From Synechococcus sp. MU1617 (GTDB taxonomy: Bacteria; Cyanobacteriota; Cyanobacteriia; PCC-6307; Cyanobiaceae): a stretch of 64,000 nucleotides of DNA. Below, piece by piece: positions 44,700-54,295 of the stretch; within the stretch, counting starts at the first letter, position 1, and every line of letters starts with the position of its first letter. The position numbers were made by a program, and so were the translations under genes. The notes beneath the pieces are model-generated. The model was not told the origin of the DNA and did no database searches. It saw only the letters and a program-made list of their open reading frames with translations. The DNA is taken from the NCBI RefSeq assembly GCF_020514235.1, contig NZ_VTLB01000002.1:310001-374000 (forward strand). The letters run 5' to 3'.

Positions 44700-46505
44700 T
44701 TAGTCGGGGTCGTGCGGTGAAGCGGTGCCTTGGGCGGTGTGACGCTCTTCTCCTCCCAGCCCGAACCCGGTGTGCACCACCTGGAGGGCCTGGACGCCGG
44801 CGTCTTCTGCTACCACACAGCTGGTTCTGATTTCGCTGGTGGCGATTAGGCCGATGTTGATGCCTGCATCCGCCAGCGCTCGAAACATGCGACCCGCTGT
44901 CCCTGCTGTTGCCGGCATCCCAGCCCCCACAGCACTCACCCGGGCAATGGCCTCACCATCTTCCAGAGCGGCTCCGGGCCACTGGGCCAGCAGGGGTGCC
45001 AGGGCCACATCGGCGCGGGCGCGGTCGTCCTTGCGCAGGATGAAGGTGATGTCGCGCGATCCGTCGTTGTGTTGCCGTTCCGATTGAACGATCGCATCGA
45101 GGCTGATGCTGTTGTCCGCCAGGGCTGAACAGAGAGCTGCTGCGGTGCCGGGTCGATCGGGCACGTGACGAACACTCAGTTGCACCTGGTCGCGGTCGAG
45201 GGCGACGCCACGCACTTCCGGTTCCCCGCTGCCGTTGTCGGTGGGATTGATGCGGATTTGTGAGTCCTCCAGGTCGAAGGCCTCCTGCACCGCCTGAACT
45301 GCCTTGCTGCCGGCGCCGGAGTCAATCACGCAGCTCACCTTCACCTCACTGGTGGCGATCAGGCGAAGGTTGATGCCTTGCTGACACAGGCAGTTGAACA
45401 GCCCGGCGGCAATGCCAGGGCGCCCCATGATTCCGGCACCGCTGATGCTGAGCTTCGTCAGCCCTGCTTCGGATGCCAGATCGCCGCCCAGTTGATCCAG
45501 AACCTTCTGGCTCACAGTGCGGGCCAGCGCGAGATCCGCTTCGGCCACCGTGAAGGTGATGTCGTTGCTGCTGCCCTCGTGGGTGGCCTGAATGATGAGG
45601 TCCACATTGATTCCCGCATCGGAGAGGGTTTCAAACAGTCGTGCGGCAATACCGGGCTGATCGGGAATGTGGGAGAGGGCGACCACAGCCTGTCCGCCCA
45701 CTTCCTCCATCCCATCCACAGGACTGCCGAGCTCCAGGCCGCTGCTGCTGATCGGACGGGCTGAACGGCTGGTGATCCGGGTGCCGGGTGCGTCGCTCCA
45801 ACTGGAGCGCACCACAAGGTTCACGCCGTAGTTGCGGGCGATCTCAACGGCCCTGGGATGCAGCACGGAGGCCCCAAGGCTGGCAAGTTCCAGCATTTCG
45901 TCGCAGCTGATCGTGTCCATCAGCTGGGCATCGGACACCTTGCGCGGATCGGTGCTGAGAACACCCGGAACGTCGGTGTAGATCTCGCAGGCATCGGCAC
46001 CCAGGGCCGCCGCCAGGGCGACAGCGGAGGTGTCGGAGCCCCCGCGCCCAAGGGTGGTGATTTCGTTGAGTCCATCACTGCTGGTGCTGGTGCCCTGGAA
46101 ACCGGCGACCACCACCACCTGGCCAGCATCCAGGCGGTTGCGGAGTCGGTCGGTGCGAATCCCAAGGATCCTGGCCCGGCCATGGGTGGATTCCGTGGCG
46201 ATGCCCACCTGCGGACCAGTCATGGATGTTGCACTGACCCCTTGGGCGTTCAAGGCCATCGCCAGCAAGGCGATCGACACCTGTTCGCCACTGGCCAGGA
46301 GCATGTCCATCTCCCGCTGGGTGGGGGCAGAGGTGATGGCGTTGGCCAGACCCGTCAATTCATCGGTGGTGTGGCCCATGGCGGAGACCACCACGACTAC
46401 GTCGTGCCCCTCCTCACGGCAACGTCCGATCCGATCGGCCACTGCCTTGATGCGTTCCACGCTGCCGACGGAGGTGCCCCCGAATTTCTGCACCAGGAGG
46501 GCCAT
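44700..46505 (-). CDS. lysC: Aspartate kinase
   Basis: LysC phosphorylates aspartate at the head of the lysine/threonine pathway. The 601-residue protein has K-F-G-G-T-S-V-G, G-R-G-G-S-D-T-S-A, then a C-terminal half with repeated ACT-type regulatory units: I-S-G-A-G-I-M-G-R-P-G-I-A, and twice the I-A-T-S-E-V/I-K/R-V/T-S-C. This is the four-ACT cyanobacterial form that responds to Lys and Thr. ATG at 46505 is preferred to an upstream extension with no family match. It is the first gene upstream of nothing obvious on the minus strand. Confidence 0.94.
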   Translation of the reverse strand: MALLVQKFGGTSVGSVERIKAVADRIGRCREEGHDVVVVVSAMGHTTDELTGLANAITSAPTQREMDMLLASGEQVSIALLAMALNAQGVSATSMTGPQVGIATESTHGRARILGIRTDRLRNRLDAGQVVVVAGFQGTSTSSDGLNEITTLGRGGSDTSAVALAAALGADACEIYTDVPGVLSTDPRKVSDAQLMDTISCDEMLELASLGASVLHPRAVEIARNYGVNLVVRSSWSDAPGTRITSRSARPISSSGLELGSPVDGMEEVGGQAVVALSHIPDQPGIAARLFETLSDAGINVDLIIQATHEGSSNDITFTVAEADLALARTVSQKVLDQLGGDLASEAGLTKLSISGAGIMGRPGIAAGLFNCLCQQGINLRLIATSEVKVSCVIDSGAGSKAVQAVQEAFDLEDSQIRINPTDNGSGEPEVRGVALDRDQVQLSVRHVPDRPGTAAALCSALADNSISLDAIVQSERQHNDGSRDITFILRKDDRARADVALAPLLAQWPGAALEDGEAIARVSAVGAGMPATAGTAGRMFRALADAGINIGLIATSEIRTSCVVAEDAGVQALQVVHTGFGLGGEERHTAQGTASPHDPD

Positions 46506-46552
46506 GGGCCGGGCTTCAGCAACGCTGGATTTTCTCACCTGGCGGGCAGCGA

Positions 46553-47518
46553 TCAGCCCAGCAGTCCGTCGCGGAAGGCATCGCCAGGCTGGGCGCCGCG
46601 TTTGAGCCGCGCCTCCACGTCCAGCAGTCGGCCTAGCAAGGAGAGGAAACGTTTGGCTGGCCGACCCTGCAGTTGCTTGCGCATCACGTAGATGCGTTTG
46701 GGGTTGCCGATCCCAGCGGCCTTGGCGATCACCGCCACATCCCGTTCCCCTTGCTGTTCCAGCATGCTCACCCAGAGCCAGCCGCGGATCTGACCGGTGA
46801 GGGTGGCCACGATGCGCAGGGCTGGTTCCCCCGCTTCGATCAGGGCATCCCAGCGGGCAATCGCTTCGCCAGGGTTGCCCTCCAGCAGCGCATCGCCCAC
46901 GGCCAGGGCGTTGGTGGAGCGTCCCCCCACCAGCTCATGCACCCGTGCAGCCGAAATGGTGGAGCCGCGCAGGGATAGCTTGCGCAGTTCAGATTCAAGC
47001 CGGGCGCTGTCGGTGCCGATGGCCTCCACCAGGGCATCGATGGCATCCGGCTCAACCTTCAGACCCAGGGCCTCGGCCGTGCGTTGCACTAATTGGCGCT
47101 GACCACTGCCATCCCAGGCCGCTGGCAGCGGGAAGCTCTGTTCCTGATCGAGCCCGCTTTTGATCCGCTTCTGCAGGGCTTTGGTGGTGCGCAGGCGACC
47201 ATCCGGTTTGGCCGGGTTCACCAGCACCAGGTGGCTGCTGTCGGGGATCAGCTCGAGGGCGGCTTCAAACCGGTCGGCCAGTTCACTGGGGCAGCCATTG
47301 CAGAACGGACTGCGTTGCAGCAACACCAGTCGTTCGCCTGTGGCGAAGGGAGGGGTTCGGGCCTCCTCAAGGGCCTGCAGGGCTTGCCCAACGTCTGCTC
47401 CATCGAGGCGGCTGAGGTTGAGGCTGCTCCAGCTGGGGTCGACAACCTGCCCGATCAGAGCATCGATAGCCCGGTCCCGCGCAGCGGCGTCATCACCCCA
47501 GAGCAGATGGATCGGCAT
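46553..47518 (-). CDS. holA: DNA polymerase III subunit delta
   Basis: HolA opens the beta clamp in the clamp loader together with DnaX. The 321-residue protein begins M-P-I-H-L-L-W-G-D-D and has the AAA+-like fold pieces L-S-R-L-D-G and L-V-L-V-N-P-A-K-P-D-G-R. A conserved-looking helical C-terminus ends R-L-K-R-G-A-Q-P-G-D-A-F. The ATG at 47518 is fixed by the family start; an in-frame extension to 47812 overlaps cobH and is rejected. The start is 6 bases from the divergent cobH start. Confidence 0.88.
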   Translation of the reverse strand: MPIHLLWGDDAAARDRAIDALIGQVVDPSWSSLNLSRLDGADVGQALQALEEARTPPFATGERLVLLQRSPFCNGCPSELADRFEAALELIPDSSHLVLVNPAKPDGRLRTTKALQKRIKSGLDQEQSFPLPAAWDGSGQRQLVQRTAEALGLKVEPDAIDALVEAIGTDSARLESELRKLSLRGSTISAARVHELVGGRSTNALAVGDALLEGNPGEAIARWDALIEAGEPALRIVATLTGQIRGWLWVSMLEQQGERDVAVIAKAAGIGNPKRIYVMRKQLQGRPAKRFLSLLGRLLDVEARLKRGAQPGDAFRDGLLG

Positions 47519-47524
47519 GGGTCG

Positions 47525-48175
47525 ATGATGGCGTGGATGGCCCAAGACCACCCGATCTTCACCGAAAGCATCCGGCGGATCCGTGCGGCTCTGGGGGACA
47601 CGGGCCTGCTGCCTTTGCAACAGCAGGTGCTGGAACGGTTGGTGCACAGCAGTGGTGATCTCTCCCTGGGGGCACTGCTGCGGTTCAGCGAGGGGGCTTG
47701 TGACCAGGGTTTGGAAGCGTTGAAGCAGGGGGCATCGATCCTGACGGATACCGCGATGGCGGCGGCTGCGGTGGCCCCGATGGCCCAACGCACCCTTGGC
47801 AGCACCGTGCACACGGTGCTGGAGTGGGCACCTGAGGCGGCGCCGTCGGGTTCAACGCGCACGGCGGCTGGCATGGAGCAGGCTTGGCGCTCGCTCGCGG
47901 TGGCGTCACCGGCTCCGGTGGTGCTGATCGGCAGTGCGCCGACCGCTCTTGAGGTGCTGTTGCAGCAGGTGGCCGCCGGTGCTCCAGCCCCCAGCCTGGT
48001 GATCGGCATGCCGGTGGGTTTTGTGGGGGTGGAGGAAAGCAAGAAGCATCTGGCGGCCAGCGGTCTGGCCCAGATCCGTTTGGAGAGCAGCAGGGGTGGA
48101 GCCGGTCTGGTGGCTGCGGCGGTCAATGCTCTGCTTCGCGCTGCAGCAGCACCAGCTCCCCCCCTTTCCAGCTGA
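47525..48175 (+). CDS. cobH: Precorrin-8X methylmutase (CobH/CbiC)
   Basis: CobH moves a methyl group from C11 to C12 in corrin synthesis to give hydrogenobyrinate (or the cobalt form). The 216-residue protein shows the active-site R-L-V-H-S-S-G-D, then T-D-T-A-M-A and G-M-P-V-G-F-V-G-V-E-E-S-K. ATG at 47525, with later Met choices at 47528 and 47537; earlier ones overlap holA. Its 3' end overlaps tilS by 53 bases. With cbiD in this window it supports an early-insertion cobalamin pathway; marine Synechococcus make pseudocobalamin. Confidence 0.93.
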   Translation: MMAWMAQDHPIFTESIRRIRAALGDTGLLPLQQQVLERLVHSSGDLSLGALLRFSEGACDQGLEALKQGASILTDTAMAAAAVAPMAQRTLGSTVHTVLEWAPEAAPSGSTRTAAGMEQAWRSLAVASPAPVVLIGSAPTALEVLLQQVAAGAPAPSLVIGMPVGFVGVEESKKHLAASGLAQIRLESSRGGAGLVAAAVNALLRAAAAPAPPLSS

Positions 48176-49127
48176 GCTGCCAGCCCCCGGCTAGATCGGC
48201 TGCACCACCGGGAGCACCCTTGTCCAGTCGTCGGCTGAGCTCGTCCAGTTGGGTGGCCGGAAGGGGTGGCAGCCCCTGCTGCTGCAGCCACTGCGCCAGC
48301 AGCAGGCGACGGGTGGCTGGGCTCAAGGCCCCCAGGCCGCGGCGGTTCAGGCCATCTGGAGTTTGCAGAACCTCCAGGGCCATCTGGCTGAGTTCCGTCT
48401 GACTGTCCCGCACGTGGGACACCCGTTCGGCCAGCTCGCTCATCCGCTGAGTGCTGCCTGGATGCAACTCCTCCATCACCGGAAGAACCTCCTGGCGGAT
48501 CCGGTTGCGGGCGAAATCAGGGGATTGGTTGCTCGGGTCCTCCCAGATCGGCAGGGCGAGGTCCCGGCAGATCTGGAGGGTGTCATCGCGCTGCAGGTGC
48601 AGCAGCGGCCGGCGCAGCTGGGGTCCTTCTGGGCTGAGGGGGCGGATGCTGGGCAGGGCCGCTAGGCCGGCCAGGTCGCTGCCGCGGGCCAGCTGCAGCA
48701 GCATCGTTTCGGCCCGGTCGCTGGCGGTGTGGCCTGTCACCACATCGGCGCCTACTTCGCGGCCCCGTTGTGCCAGCCGTTCGTAACGCCACTGACGGGC
48801 TTTGGCTTCGCTGGGCACTTGTCCCGGCGCTGCCTGGTCCACCTGGAGGAGGAGTTCCCGCTGTTGGCACCAGGCCCCGAGCTCCGCGGCGATCTGGCTG
48901 GAGCCGTTGTGCCAGCGGTGGTCGCCGTGCCAAAGGCGCAGCTCCCAGCCATGCAAGGGCATCAGATCCTGCAGCAACGCCAGCAGAGCCATGGAGTCTT
49001 GTCCGCCCGACACCGCCAGCAGCAGTGAGCTGCCTTGCGGCAGCAGCTGCGGCTGCTGCCGCAGGCGCCGGTGCAGTCGGTCATGCCAGGACGTCCAGCC
49101 CAAGGAGGTGGGATGCGTTTCCCCCAC
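48123..49127 (-). CDS. tilS: tRNA(Ile)-lysidine synthase TilS
   Basis: TilS attaches lysine to C34 of the Ile2 tRNA so that it reads AUA. The 334-residue protein starts after a short lead with L-L-A-V-S-G-G-Q-D-S-M-A-L, the PP-loop. It continues with W-H-G-D-H-R-W-H and V-V-T-G-H-T-A-S-D-R-A-E-T. The usual second C-terminal domain is reduced, as in many cyanobacteria. GTG start. Large overlap with cobH at the 3' end indicates no spacer. Confidence 0.92.
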   Translation of the reverse strand: MGETHPTSLGWTSWHDRLHRRLRQQPQLLPQGSSLLLAVSGGQDSMALLALLQDLMPLHGWELRLWHGDHRWHNGSSQIAAELGAWCQQRELLLQVDQAAPGQVPSEAKARQWRYERLAQRGREVGADVVTGHTASDRAETMLLQLARGSDLAGLAALPSIRPLSPEGPQLRRPLLHLQRDDTLQICRDLALPIWEDPSNQSPDFARNRIRQEVLPVMEELHPGSTQRMSELAERVSHVRDSQTELSQMALEVLQTPDGLNRRGLGALSPATRRLLLAQWLQQQGLPPLPATQLDELSRRLDKGAPGGAADLAGGWQLSWKGGELVLLQREAEH

Positions 49128-49162
49128 GGTGTGAGAATCAGGGCATCGCTGTCCAGTCCCCC

Positions 49163-49921
49163 ATGACCCGTCTTCAGCAGCTGCCCGTTTCTTTGCAGCG
49201 CAGCCTCGAGCAGCGCTCTGCGCTCAAGGTGATCGCTGGCCTGATGAATTTCGATGCCGCCAGCGTGGAGCGGGTCGCCCGTGCAGCAGGGCGTGGCGGT
49301 GCTGATCTGATCGACGTGGCCTGCGACCCCGGCCTGGTGCGTCTGGCGATCGAGGCCTCCGGTGGCGTGCCCGTGTGTGTGTCGTCGGTGGAGCCCGAGC
49401 AGTTCCCTGCGGCGGTGGAAGCCGGTGCGCTGATGGTGGAGATCGGCAACTACGACGCCTTCTATCCCCAGGGCCGGATCTTTGACGCGGCTGAGGTGCT
49501 GGACCTCACCCGCCGCACCCGCCAACTGCTGCCCAACGTGGTGTTGAGCGTCACGGTGCCCCATGTGTTGCCGATGGATGAGCAGGAGCAGCTGGCCATC
49601 GATCTGGTGGGGGCCGGTGCTGATCTGATCCAGACCGAGGGAGGCACCAGTGCCAAGCCCTTCAGCGCTGGCCACCTGGGCTTGATCGAGAAGGCTGCCC
49701 CCACCCTTGCGGCGGCCCACAGCATCAGTCGCGCCGTCGATGTGCCCGTTCTTTGTGCGTCTGGTCTTTCTGCGGTGACGCTGCCGATGGCGATTGCCGC
49801 TGGTGCGGCCGGTGTGGGTGTTGGTTCTGCTGTGAATCGCCTCCAGGATGAGCTGGCGATGGTGGCGGTTGTGCGCGGTCTGCGTGATGCCCTCGGCAGC
49901 GCTGTCGCGGCCCGCGTCTGA
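49163..49921 (+). CDS. DUF561/Ycf23 family protein
   Basis: A 252-residue alpha/beta-barrel protein. The pattern L-K-V-I-A-G-L-M-N-F-D, G-G-A-D-L-I-D-V-A-C-D, V-C-V-S-S-V-E-P and V-E-I-G-N-Y-D-A-F-Y-P-Q-G is typical of DUF561 (Ycf23 in algal plastids). It looks like a TIM barrel related to phosphate-binding enzymes, but the reaction is unknown. ATG at 49163 chosen as the upstream frame overlaps tilS. It stands divergent from tilS with about 35 bases in between. Confidence 0.88.
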   Translation: MTRLQQLPVSLQRSLEQRSALKVIAGLMNFDAASVERVARAAGRGGADLIDVACDPGLVRLAIEASGGVPVCVSSVEPEQFPAAVEAGALMVEIGNYDAFYPQGRIFDAAEVLDLTRRTRQLLPNVVLSVTVPHVLPMDEQEQLAIDLVGAGADLIQTEGGTSAKPFSAGHLGLIEKAAPTLAAAHSISRAVDVPVLCASGLSAVTLPMAIAAGAAGVGVGSAVNRLQDELAMVAVVRGLRDALGSAVAARV

Positions 49922-49930
49922 GGCCTCGCC

Positions 49931-50662
49931 TTAGGTCCACTCCCATTCGATGCCATAGCGGCTCCGGACGCCGGCAACGGTCTCTGCCAGTTGCTGCCTG
50001 AGTTGTTGGCGTAGGGCTGGGTCGATACGGTCACCCAGCCCATCACCGGCATTGGCGCGTGGCAACGCCCCGGGCCAATCGATGGGAGTGAGCTGGAGAA
50101 AGTGCAGTATCTGCTGCCAGATGTTCTCCGGCGTGGAGAACAGGTCTTCACTGCGCAGGATCAGCAGTTGCTCTCGGGGGAAGAGGACTTCGTAGCGGTC
50201 CAGCTGTTCCAGGTAGCGGCTACGGCTGAGGTAGCTGTGTTTTTGCAGGCTGACGGGATCGCCGCTCTGCAGGCGTCGTGGTTCAGCGGCTAAAGCATCG
50301 GCAGGCTCCAAGGTTTCAAAGCCCCGTTTGCGGGCGTGAAACAGCTGAGAGATCGTGCGTTCCACTGGATCCCTCAGCAGCACCACCATGCGGGCCTTGG
50401 GGAGGAGGTTGTGGATGCGGCCAGGCACGTCGGGATGGAACAGATAAAAGGGCGTGATCTCCCCGCACACCTGGTCGGGCTGGGCGTTGGCGAAGTGGTT
50501 CCGGTACCAGCCGTCCCCTGCGTCGTGGTTCTGATCAAAGAAATGAACTTCCTTGCAGGCTGGTAGATAAACGTCCGGGTGCTGCTCCAGCAAGCGATGC
50601 AGTGTTGTGGTGCCACCTTTCTGGGTGCCGAGACCGAGGAACTCAGGTAAGGGGGGTGCCAT
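49931..50662 (-). CDS. Sulfotransferase (heparan sulfate-type fold)
   Basis: A 243-residue PAPS-dependent sulfotransferase. The 5'-phosphosulfate loop is T-Q-K-G-G-T-T-T-L-H-R-L-L (from about residue 13); the 3'-phosphate site is V-V-L-L-R-D-P-V-E-R-T-I-S-Q; the heparan-sulfate NST-like G-E-I-T-P-F-Y-L-F sits between them. The acceptor is probably a glycan. It is convergent with the Ycf23-like gene. No signal peptide, so it acts on cytosolic or lipid-linked acceptors. Confidence 0.85.
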   Translation of the reverse strand: MAPPLPEFLGLGTQKGGTTTLHRLLEQHPDVYLPACKEVHFFDQNHDAGDGWYRNHFANAQPDQVCGEITPFYLFHPDVPGRIHNLLPKARMVVLLRDPVERTISQLFHARKRGFETLEPADALAAEPRRLQSGDPVSLQKHSYLSRSRYLEQLDRYEVLFPREQLLILRSEDLFSTPENIWQQILHFLQLTPIDWPGALPRANAGDGLGDRIDPALRQQLRQQLAETVAGVRSRYGIEWEWT

Positions 50663-50796
50663 TCAGCTGGTGTGGCCGATTGGCAGCATTTTGCTGGGGC
50701 TGTAAGGACAGAACGCCTTCATGGTGTGAAGAGTGGCGCTCGTAGCCTCGGAGCTATCTGTTCGCATGTGAAAATCAACCCCTGTCATCCAGACCC

Positions 50797-50985
50797 ATGC
50801 AGTTCATCAACACGCTGACCGTTCTGGCCCTGGTGGTGGCGTCCTTTGCCTTGATCGTTGCGGTGCCGGTTCTGTATGCCTCCAGCGAGGACAGCGGCCG
50901 TTCCAATCGACTGATCCTGCTGGGCAGTGCTGTTTGGGTCGCCTTGGTGCTGCTGAACTGGGGTGTGAGCTTCTTCGTCGTCTGA
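50797..50985 (+). CDS. psbZ: Photosystem II protein PsbZ
   Basis: PsbZ (Ycf9) is a two-helix PSII subunit that stabilises PSII-antenna contacts. The 62-residue protein has two hydrophobic helices (L-T-V-L-A-L-V-V-A-S-F-A-L-I-V-A-V-P-V and L-L-G-S-A-V-W-V-A-L-V-L-L-N-W-G-V) joined by the S-S-E-D-S-G-R-S-N-R loop, a close match to the family. It is followed 64 bases later by ribH on the same strand. Confidence 0.95.
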   Translation: MQFINTLTVLALVVASFALIVAVPVLYASSEDSGRSNRLILLGSAVWVALVLLNWGVSFFVV

Positions 50986-51049
50986 GTTCAGCCCTCAGCG
51001 GAAACCTGGCGGGTGCCACGATGGCTGAGATTCAGTCGGCACCTTCCCA

Positions 51050-51532
51050 ATGGCCACGTTCGAAGGACGTTTTTCTGACGCAGCTGGGCTGCGCGTCGGC
51101 ATCGTTGTGGCTCGTTTCAATGATCTGGTCACCGCCAAGCTGCTGAGCGGCTGCCTTGACTGCCTCAAGCGCCACGGCGTGGATGTGTCGGAGACCAGCT
51201 CCCAGCTCGATGTGGCCTGGGTGCCGGGTTCGTTCGAACTGCCGATCGTGGCCCAGCAGATGGCCCGCTCCGGCCAGTACCAGGTGCTGATCACCCTGGG
51301 GGCGGTGATTCGCGGCGACACACCCCACTTCGATGTGGTGGTGGCGGAGGCCAGCAAGGGTGTTGCTGCAGTGGCGCGCGACACGTCCGTGCCGGTGATC
51401 TTCGGGGTGTTGACCACCGACACGATGCAGCAGGCCCTCGAGCGTGCGGGCATCAAGAGCAATCTCGGCTGGAGCTACGGCCTGGAAGCCCTGGAGATGG
51501 GCAGCCTGATGCGCGCGTTGCCATCGGCTTGA
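51050..51532 (+). CDS. ribH: 6,7-dimethyl-8-ribityllumazine synthase
   Basis: RibH makes the riboflavin precursor from the pyrimidinedione and 3,4-dihydroxy-2-butanone phosphate. The 160-residue protein has V-A-R-F-N-D-L-V-T near the start, [20 protein letters not shown] (catalytic His) and F-G-V-L-T-T-D-T. It forms an icosahedral or decameric shell in the family. The gene follows psbZ and converges on mutS, 4 bases apart. Confidence 0.96.
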   Translation: MATFEGRFSDAAGLRVGIVVARFNDLVTAKLLSGCLDCLKRHGVDVSETSSQLDVAWVPGSFELPIVAQQMARSGQYQVLITLGAVIRGDTPHFDVVVAEASKGVAAVARDTSVPVIFGVLTTDTMQQALERAGIKSNLGWSYGLEALEMGSLMRALPSA

Positions 51533-51536
51533 TGCT

Positions 51537-54281
51537 TCAGGCCGCCAACTGATCCAGCACCTGCCGGGCCCGTTGCACCACAGGCTTGGGAACGCCGGCT
51601 AACCGCGCCGCTTCAATGCCGTAGCTGCGGCTGGCGCCGCCGGACTGCACTTGGTGGAGGAACACCAGGTCGTCACCGGTTTCCTCCACCAGCACCTGGA
51701 AGTTGGCGACGTTGTCGCGTTCGGCGGCCAGGTTGTTGAGCTCGTGATAGTGGGTGGCGAACACCGTGCGGCTGCCCAGGTCGCCGGCCAGGTGCTCGCT
51801 CACTGCCCAGGCGATCGAAAGGCCATCGAAGGTGGCGGTGCCCCGCCCGATCTCATCGAGCAGCACCAGGGAACGATCGCTGGCGTGGTGAAGGATGTTG
51901 GCGGTTTCGGCCATCTCCACCATGAAGGTGGACTGGCCGGCGGCCAGATCATCCACAGCCCCCACCCGGGTGAAGATCCGATCAGCAATACCGACGGTGG
52001 CGGAGCGGGCCGGTACCCAGCTGCCGATCTGGGCCATCAACTGGATCAATCCGATCTGGCGCAGATAGCAGCTCTTGCCACTGGCGTTTGGGCCCGTGAG
52101 CACCACCAAATCGGTGCCATCACCGAGTTGCACATCATTGGGGGTGAAGGCGGTTTCCACCAGCCGTTGCTCCACCACTGGATGGCGGCTGGCCTCCAGC
52201 TTCAGCCCCCGGCCTTCGGTGATGGTCGGTAGGCAGTAGCCACCGCTGGCGGCCACATCGGCGAGGCCGGTGAGGGCATCCAGAGCGGCAACGGCGCGGG
52301 CGGCCTGACGGATCGGGGCCGCCATGGTCCCCACCTGCTCGCGCAATTGGCAGAACAGTTCGTATTCCCGCTGGCAGGCCCGGGCCCGCAGCTGGAAGAT
52401 CTTGCCTTCCCGCTCCTTGAGGTCGGGGGTGATGAAGCGTTCCTCGTTGGCCAGGGTCTGGCGCCGGATCCAGTGGTCTGGAACCGTGGTGGCCTTGGCT
52501 TTGCTCACCGCCAGGAAGTAGCCGAAGGTGCGGTGGTGCTGCAGCTTCAGGGTGCTGATGCCACTGCGTTGGCGCTCCTGCTGCTCCTGATGGCTGAGCC
52601 ATGCGTCTTGATCGTCCAGTTGGTTGCGCAGCCCATCCAAAAGCGGGTCGACGCCGTCGTGGATGAGATCGCCCTCTGAGAGCGATAGGGGTGGTGTCTC
52701 CACCAGGTTGTGGCGAATCGTCTGGGCCAGTTCCGCCAGGGCCGGATCTGGGTTGAGCAGCTGCTGTAACCAGTCGGGTCCCGTGCTGATGGCAGCCTCC
52801 AGCCGTGCGGTGAGTTGGGGCAACCGTTCCAGGCCATCGGCGATGGCCACCAGATCGCGGGCACCGGCATGGCCTGCCCCGGCCCTGCCGGCCAGTCGTT
52901 CCAGGTCGCCCATCGGCCGCAGCAGCTGGCGGATGGCTAGACGCAGGCTGCGTTCGTTCACCAGGCTGCTCACCAGATCCTGGCGCTGTTGAATGGCATG
53001 GCGGTCCATCAACGGTGCTTCCAGCCAACGGCGCAAGCAACGGCCGCCCATGGCGGTGAGGGTGCGATCGATGGCCCAGAGCAAGGACCCCCGCAACTGG
53101 TTGTCGCGCTGGGTGGCGGTGAGCTCGAGGTTGCGACGGGTCTGGGAATCAAGCACCAGGGCATCGCCGCGGTGCACGATCGCCGGCACCTCCAGGGGAA
53201 TGCGGCTGTTGTCTTCCAGGGGCTGGGTCTCCTGCAGGTAGTGCAGCAGGCCGCCGAGGGCCTGTAGGGCCAGGGGATGTTCCGGCAGGCCCAGGCCATC
53301 GAGGCTGCTAAGGCTGTAGTGCTGCTGCAGGGTGCGCTCCGCTTCTACTGGGCTGAAGGGGGTGCTGGCCATCGGTGTCAGCCGCAGCCGCTCCGGGCAC
53401 CAGGCCGGCCGACCTGCGTCGTGGTCGGCGCTCCAGAGCAGTTCGGAGGCCTCCTGTTGGGCCAGCTGCTGGTGCAGGGCGCTGCTCTCTTCCCGTTGCA
53501 TCACCTGCACCTCGCCAGTGCTCACATCGGCGCTGGCCAGGCCCCAGCGCAGCGGTTGCTGGCCCTGGGCCGGCTCCACCACCACCGCCGCCAGCCAGTT
53601 GTTGCGGCGGGCGCTGAGCATGCCTTCCTCCAGCACGGTGCCGGGGGTCAACACCCGTGTGATGTCTCGCTTGAGCAGGGCGCCCTTGGTGGGGGTGGTT
53701 TCGAGCTGATCACAGAGGGCCACGCTGTAGCCCTGCTTGATCAGTTCGGTGCAGTAGCGCTCGGCGGCGTGGTGGGGGATGCCTGCCATCGGCACTCGGC
53801 CGATGGCTTTGCCGCCCTCCTTGCCGGTGAGGGTGAGTTCCAGCACCCGGGAGATCTCGATCGCGTCTTCGAAGAAGCACTCGAAGAAGTCGCCCAGGCG
53901 GTAGAGCAGCACCCGTTCGGGATGGGCCGCTTTGAGCTCCACGTAGTGGCGCAGCATCGGCGTGAGCTGCAAGGGATCCAGCTGACTGTGGTGGGCCCAG
54001 GCCGGTTCGTCGCTGCTGGGGTCGGAATCTCTTGCAGCCGGGGATTCGCTGGTGGTTGCGCTTGATGCGGCCTGGCGCTGGCGGGGCCGGGCGGCGGCAT
54101 CGGCGCCCAGCTCTGCATCGCTCAGCTCTCCTGCGGCCGGCCTAGCCGGCACGGGTTCTGATGTTGTAGCGGTTTCGGGCTCGCCAAATAGGCTTCCCTG
54201 CAGGGCCAGTTCCGGCTGGGTTTCAGCGGATCGTGCCACGAGCCCGAGAGTTGGAAGCCCGATCGTAGGGGTATCAGTCAC
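51537..54281 (-). CDS. mutS: DNA mismatch repair protein MutS with long N-terminal extension
   Basis: MutS recognises mismatches. The 914-residue protein has a variable N-terminus of about 107 residues, then the mismatch-binding domain with the conserved D-F-F-E-C-F-F-E at about 128-135, the middle domains, Walker A G-P-N-A-S-G-K-S and [12 protein letters not shown]. It ends soon after the ATPase with [11 protein letters not shown], so the C-terminal clamp-binding and tetramerisation tail of E. coli MutS is missing. Q-G-S-L-F at 28-32 in the extension resembles a beta-clamp motif. GTG start. Confidence 0.93.
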   Translation of the reverse strand: MTDTPTIGLPTLGLVARSAETQPELALQGSLFGEPETATTSEPVPARPAAGELSDAELGADAAARPRQRQAASSATTSESPAARDSDPSSDEPAWAHHSQLDPLQLTPMLRHYVELKAAHPERVLLYRLGDFFECFFEDAIEISRVLELTLTGKEGGKAIGRVPMAGIPHHAAERYCTELIKQGYSVALCDQLETTPTKGALLKRDITRVLTPGTVLEEGMLSARRNNWLAAVVVEPAQGQQPLRWGLASADVSTGEVQVMQREESSALHQQLAQQEASELLWSADHDAGRPAWCPERLRLTPMASTPFSPVEAERTLQQHYSLSSLDGLGLPEHPLALQALGGLLHYLQETQPLEDNSRIPLEVPAIVHRGDALVLDSQTRRNLELTATQRDNQLRGSLLWAIDRTLTAMGGRCLRRWLEAPLMDRHAIQQRQDLVSSLVNERSLRLAIRQLLRPMGDLERLAGRAGAGHAGARDLVAIADGLERLPQLTARLEAAISTGPDWLQQLLNPDPALAELAQTIRHNLVETPPLSLSEGDLIHDGVDPLLDGLRNQLDDQDAWLSHQEQQERQRSGISTLKLQHHRTFGYFLAVSKAKATTVPDHWIRRQTLANEERFITPDLKEREGKIFQLRARACQREYELFCQLREQVGTMAAPIRQAARAVAALDALTGLADVAASGGYCLPTITEGRGLKLEASRHPVVEQRLVETAFTPNDVQLGDGTDLVVLTGPNASGKSCYLRQIGLIQLMAQIGSWVPARSATVGIADRIFTRVGAVDDLAAGQSTFMVEMAETANILHHASDRSLVLLDEIGRGTATFDGLSIAWAVSEHLAGDLGSRTVFATHYHELNNLAAERDNVANFQVLVEETGDDLVFLHQVQSGGASRSYGIEAARLAGVPKPVVQRARQVLDQLAA

Positions 54282-54295
54282 TGCACAATTAGTCC

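Noticed and set aside
47519-47812. Extended holA N-terminus
   Set aside because: Runs antisense through cobH; the family start M-P-I-H-L-L-W-G is at 47518.
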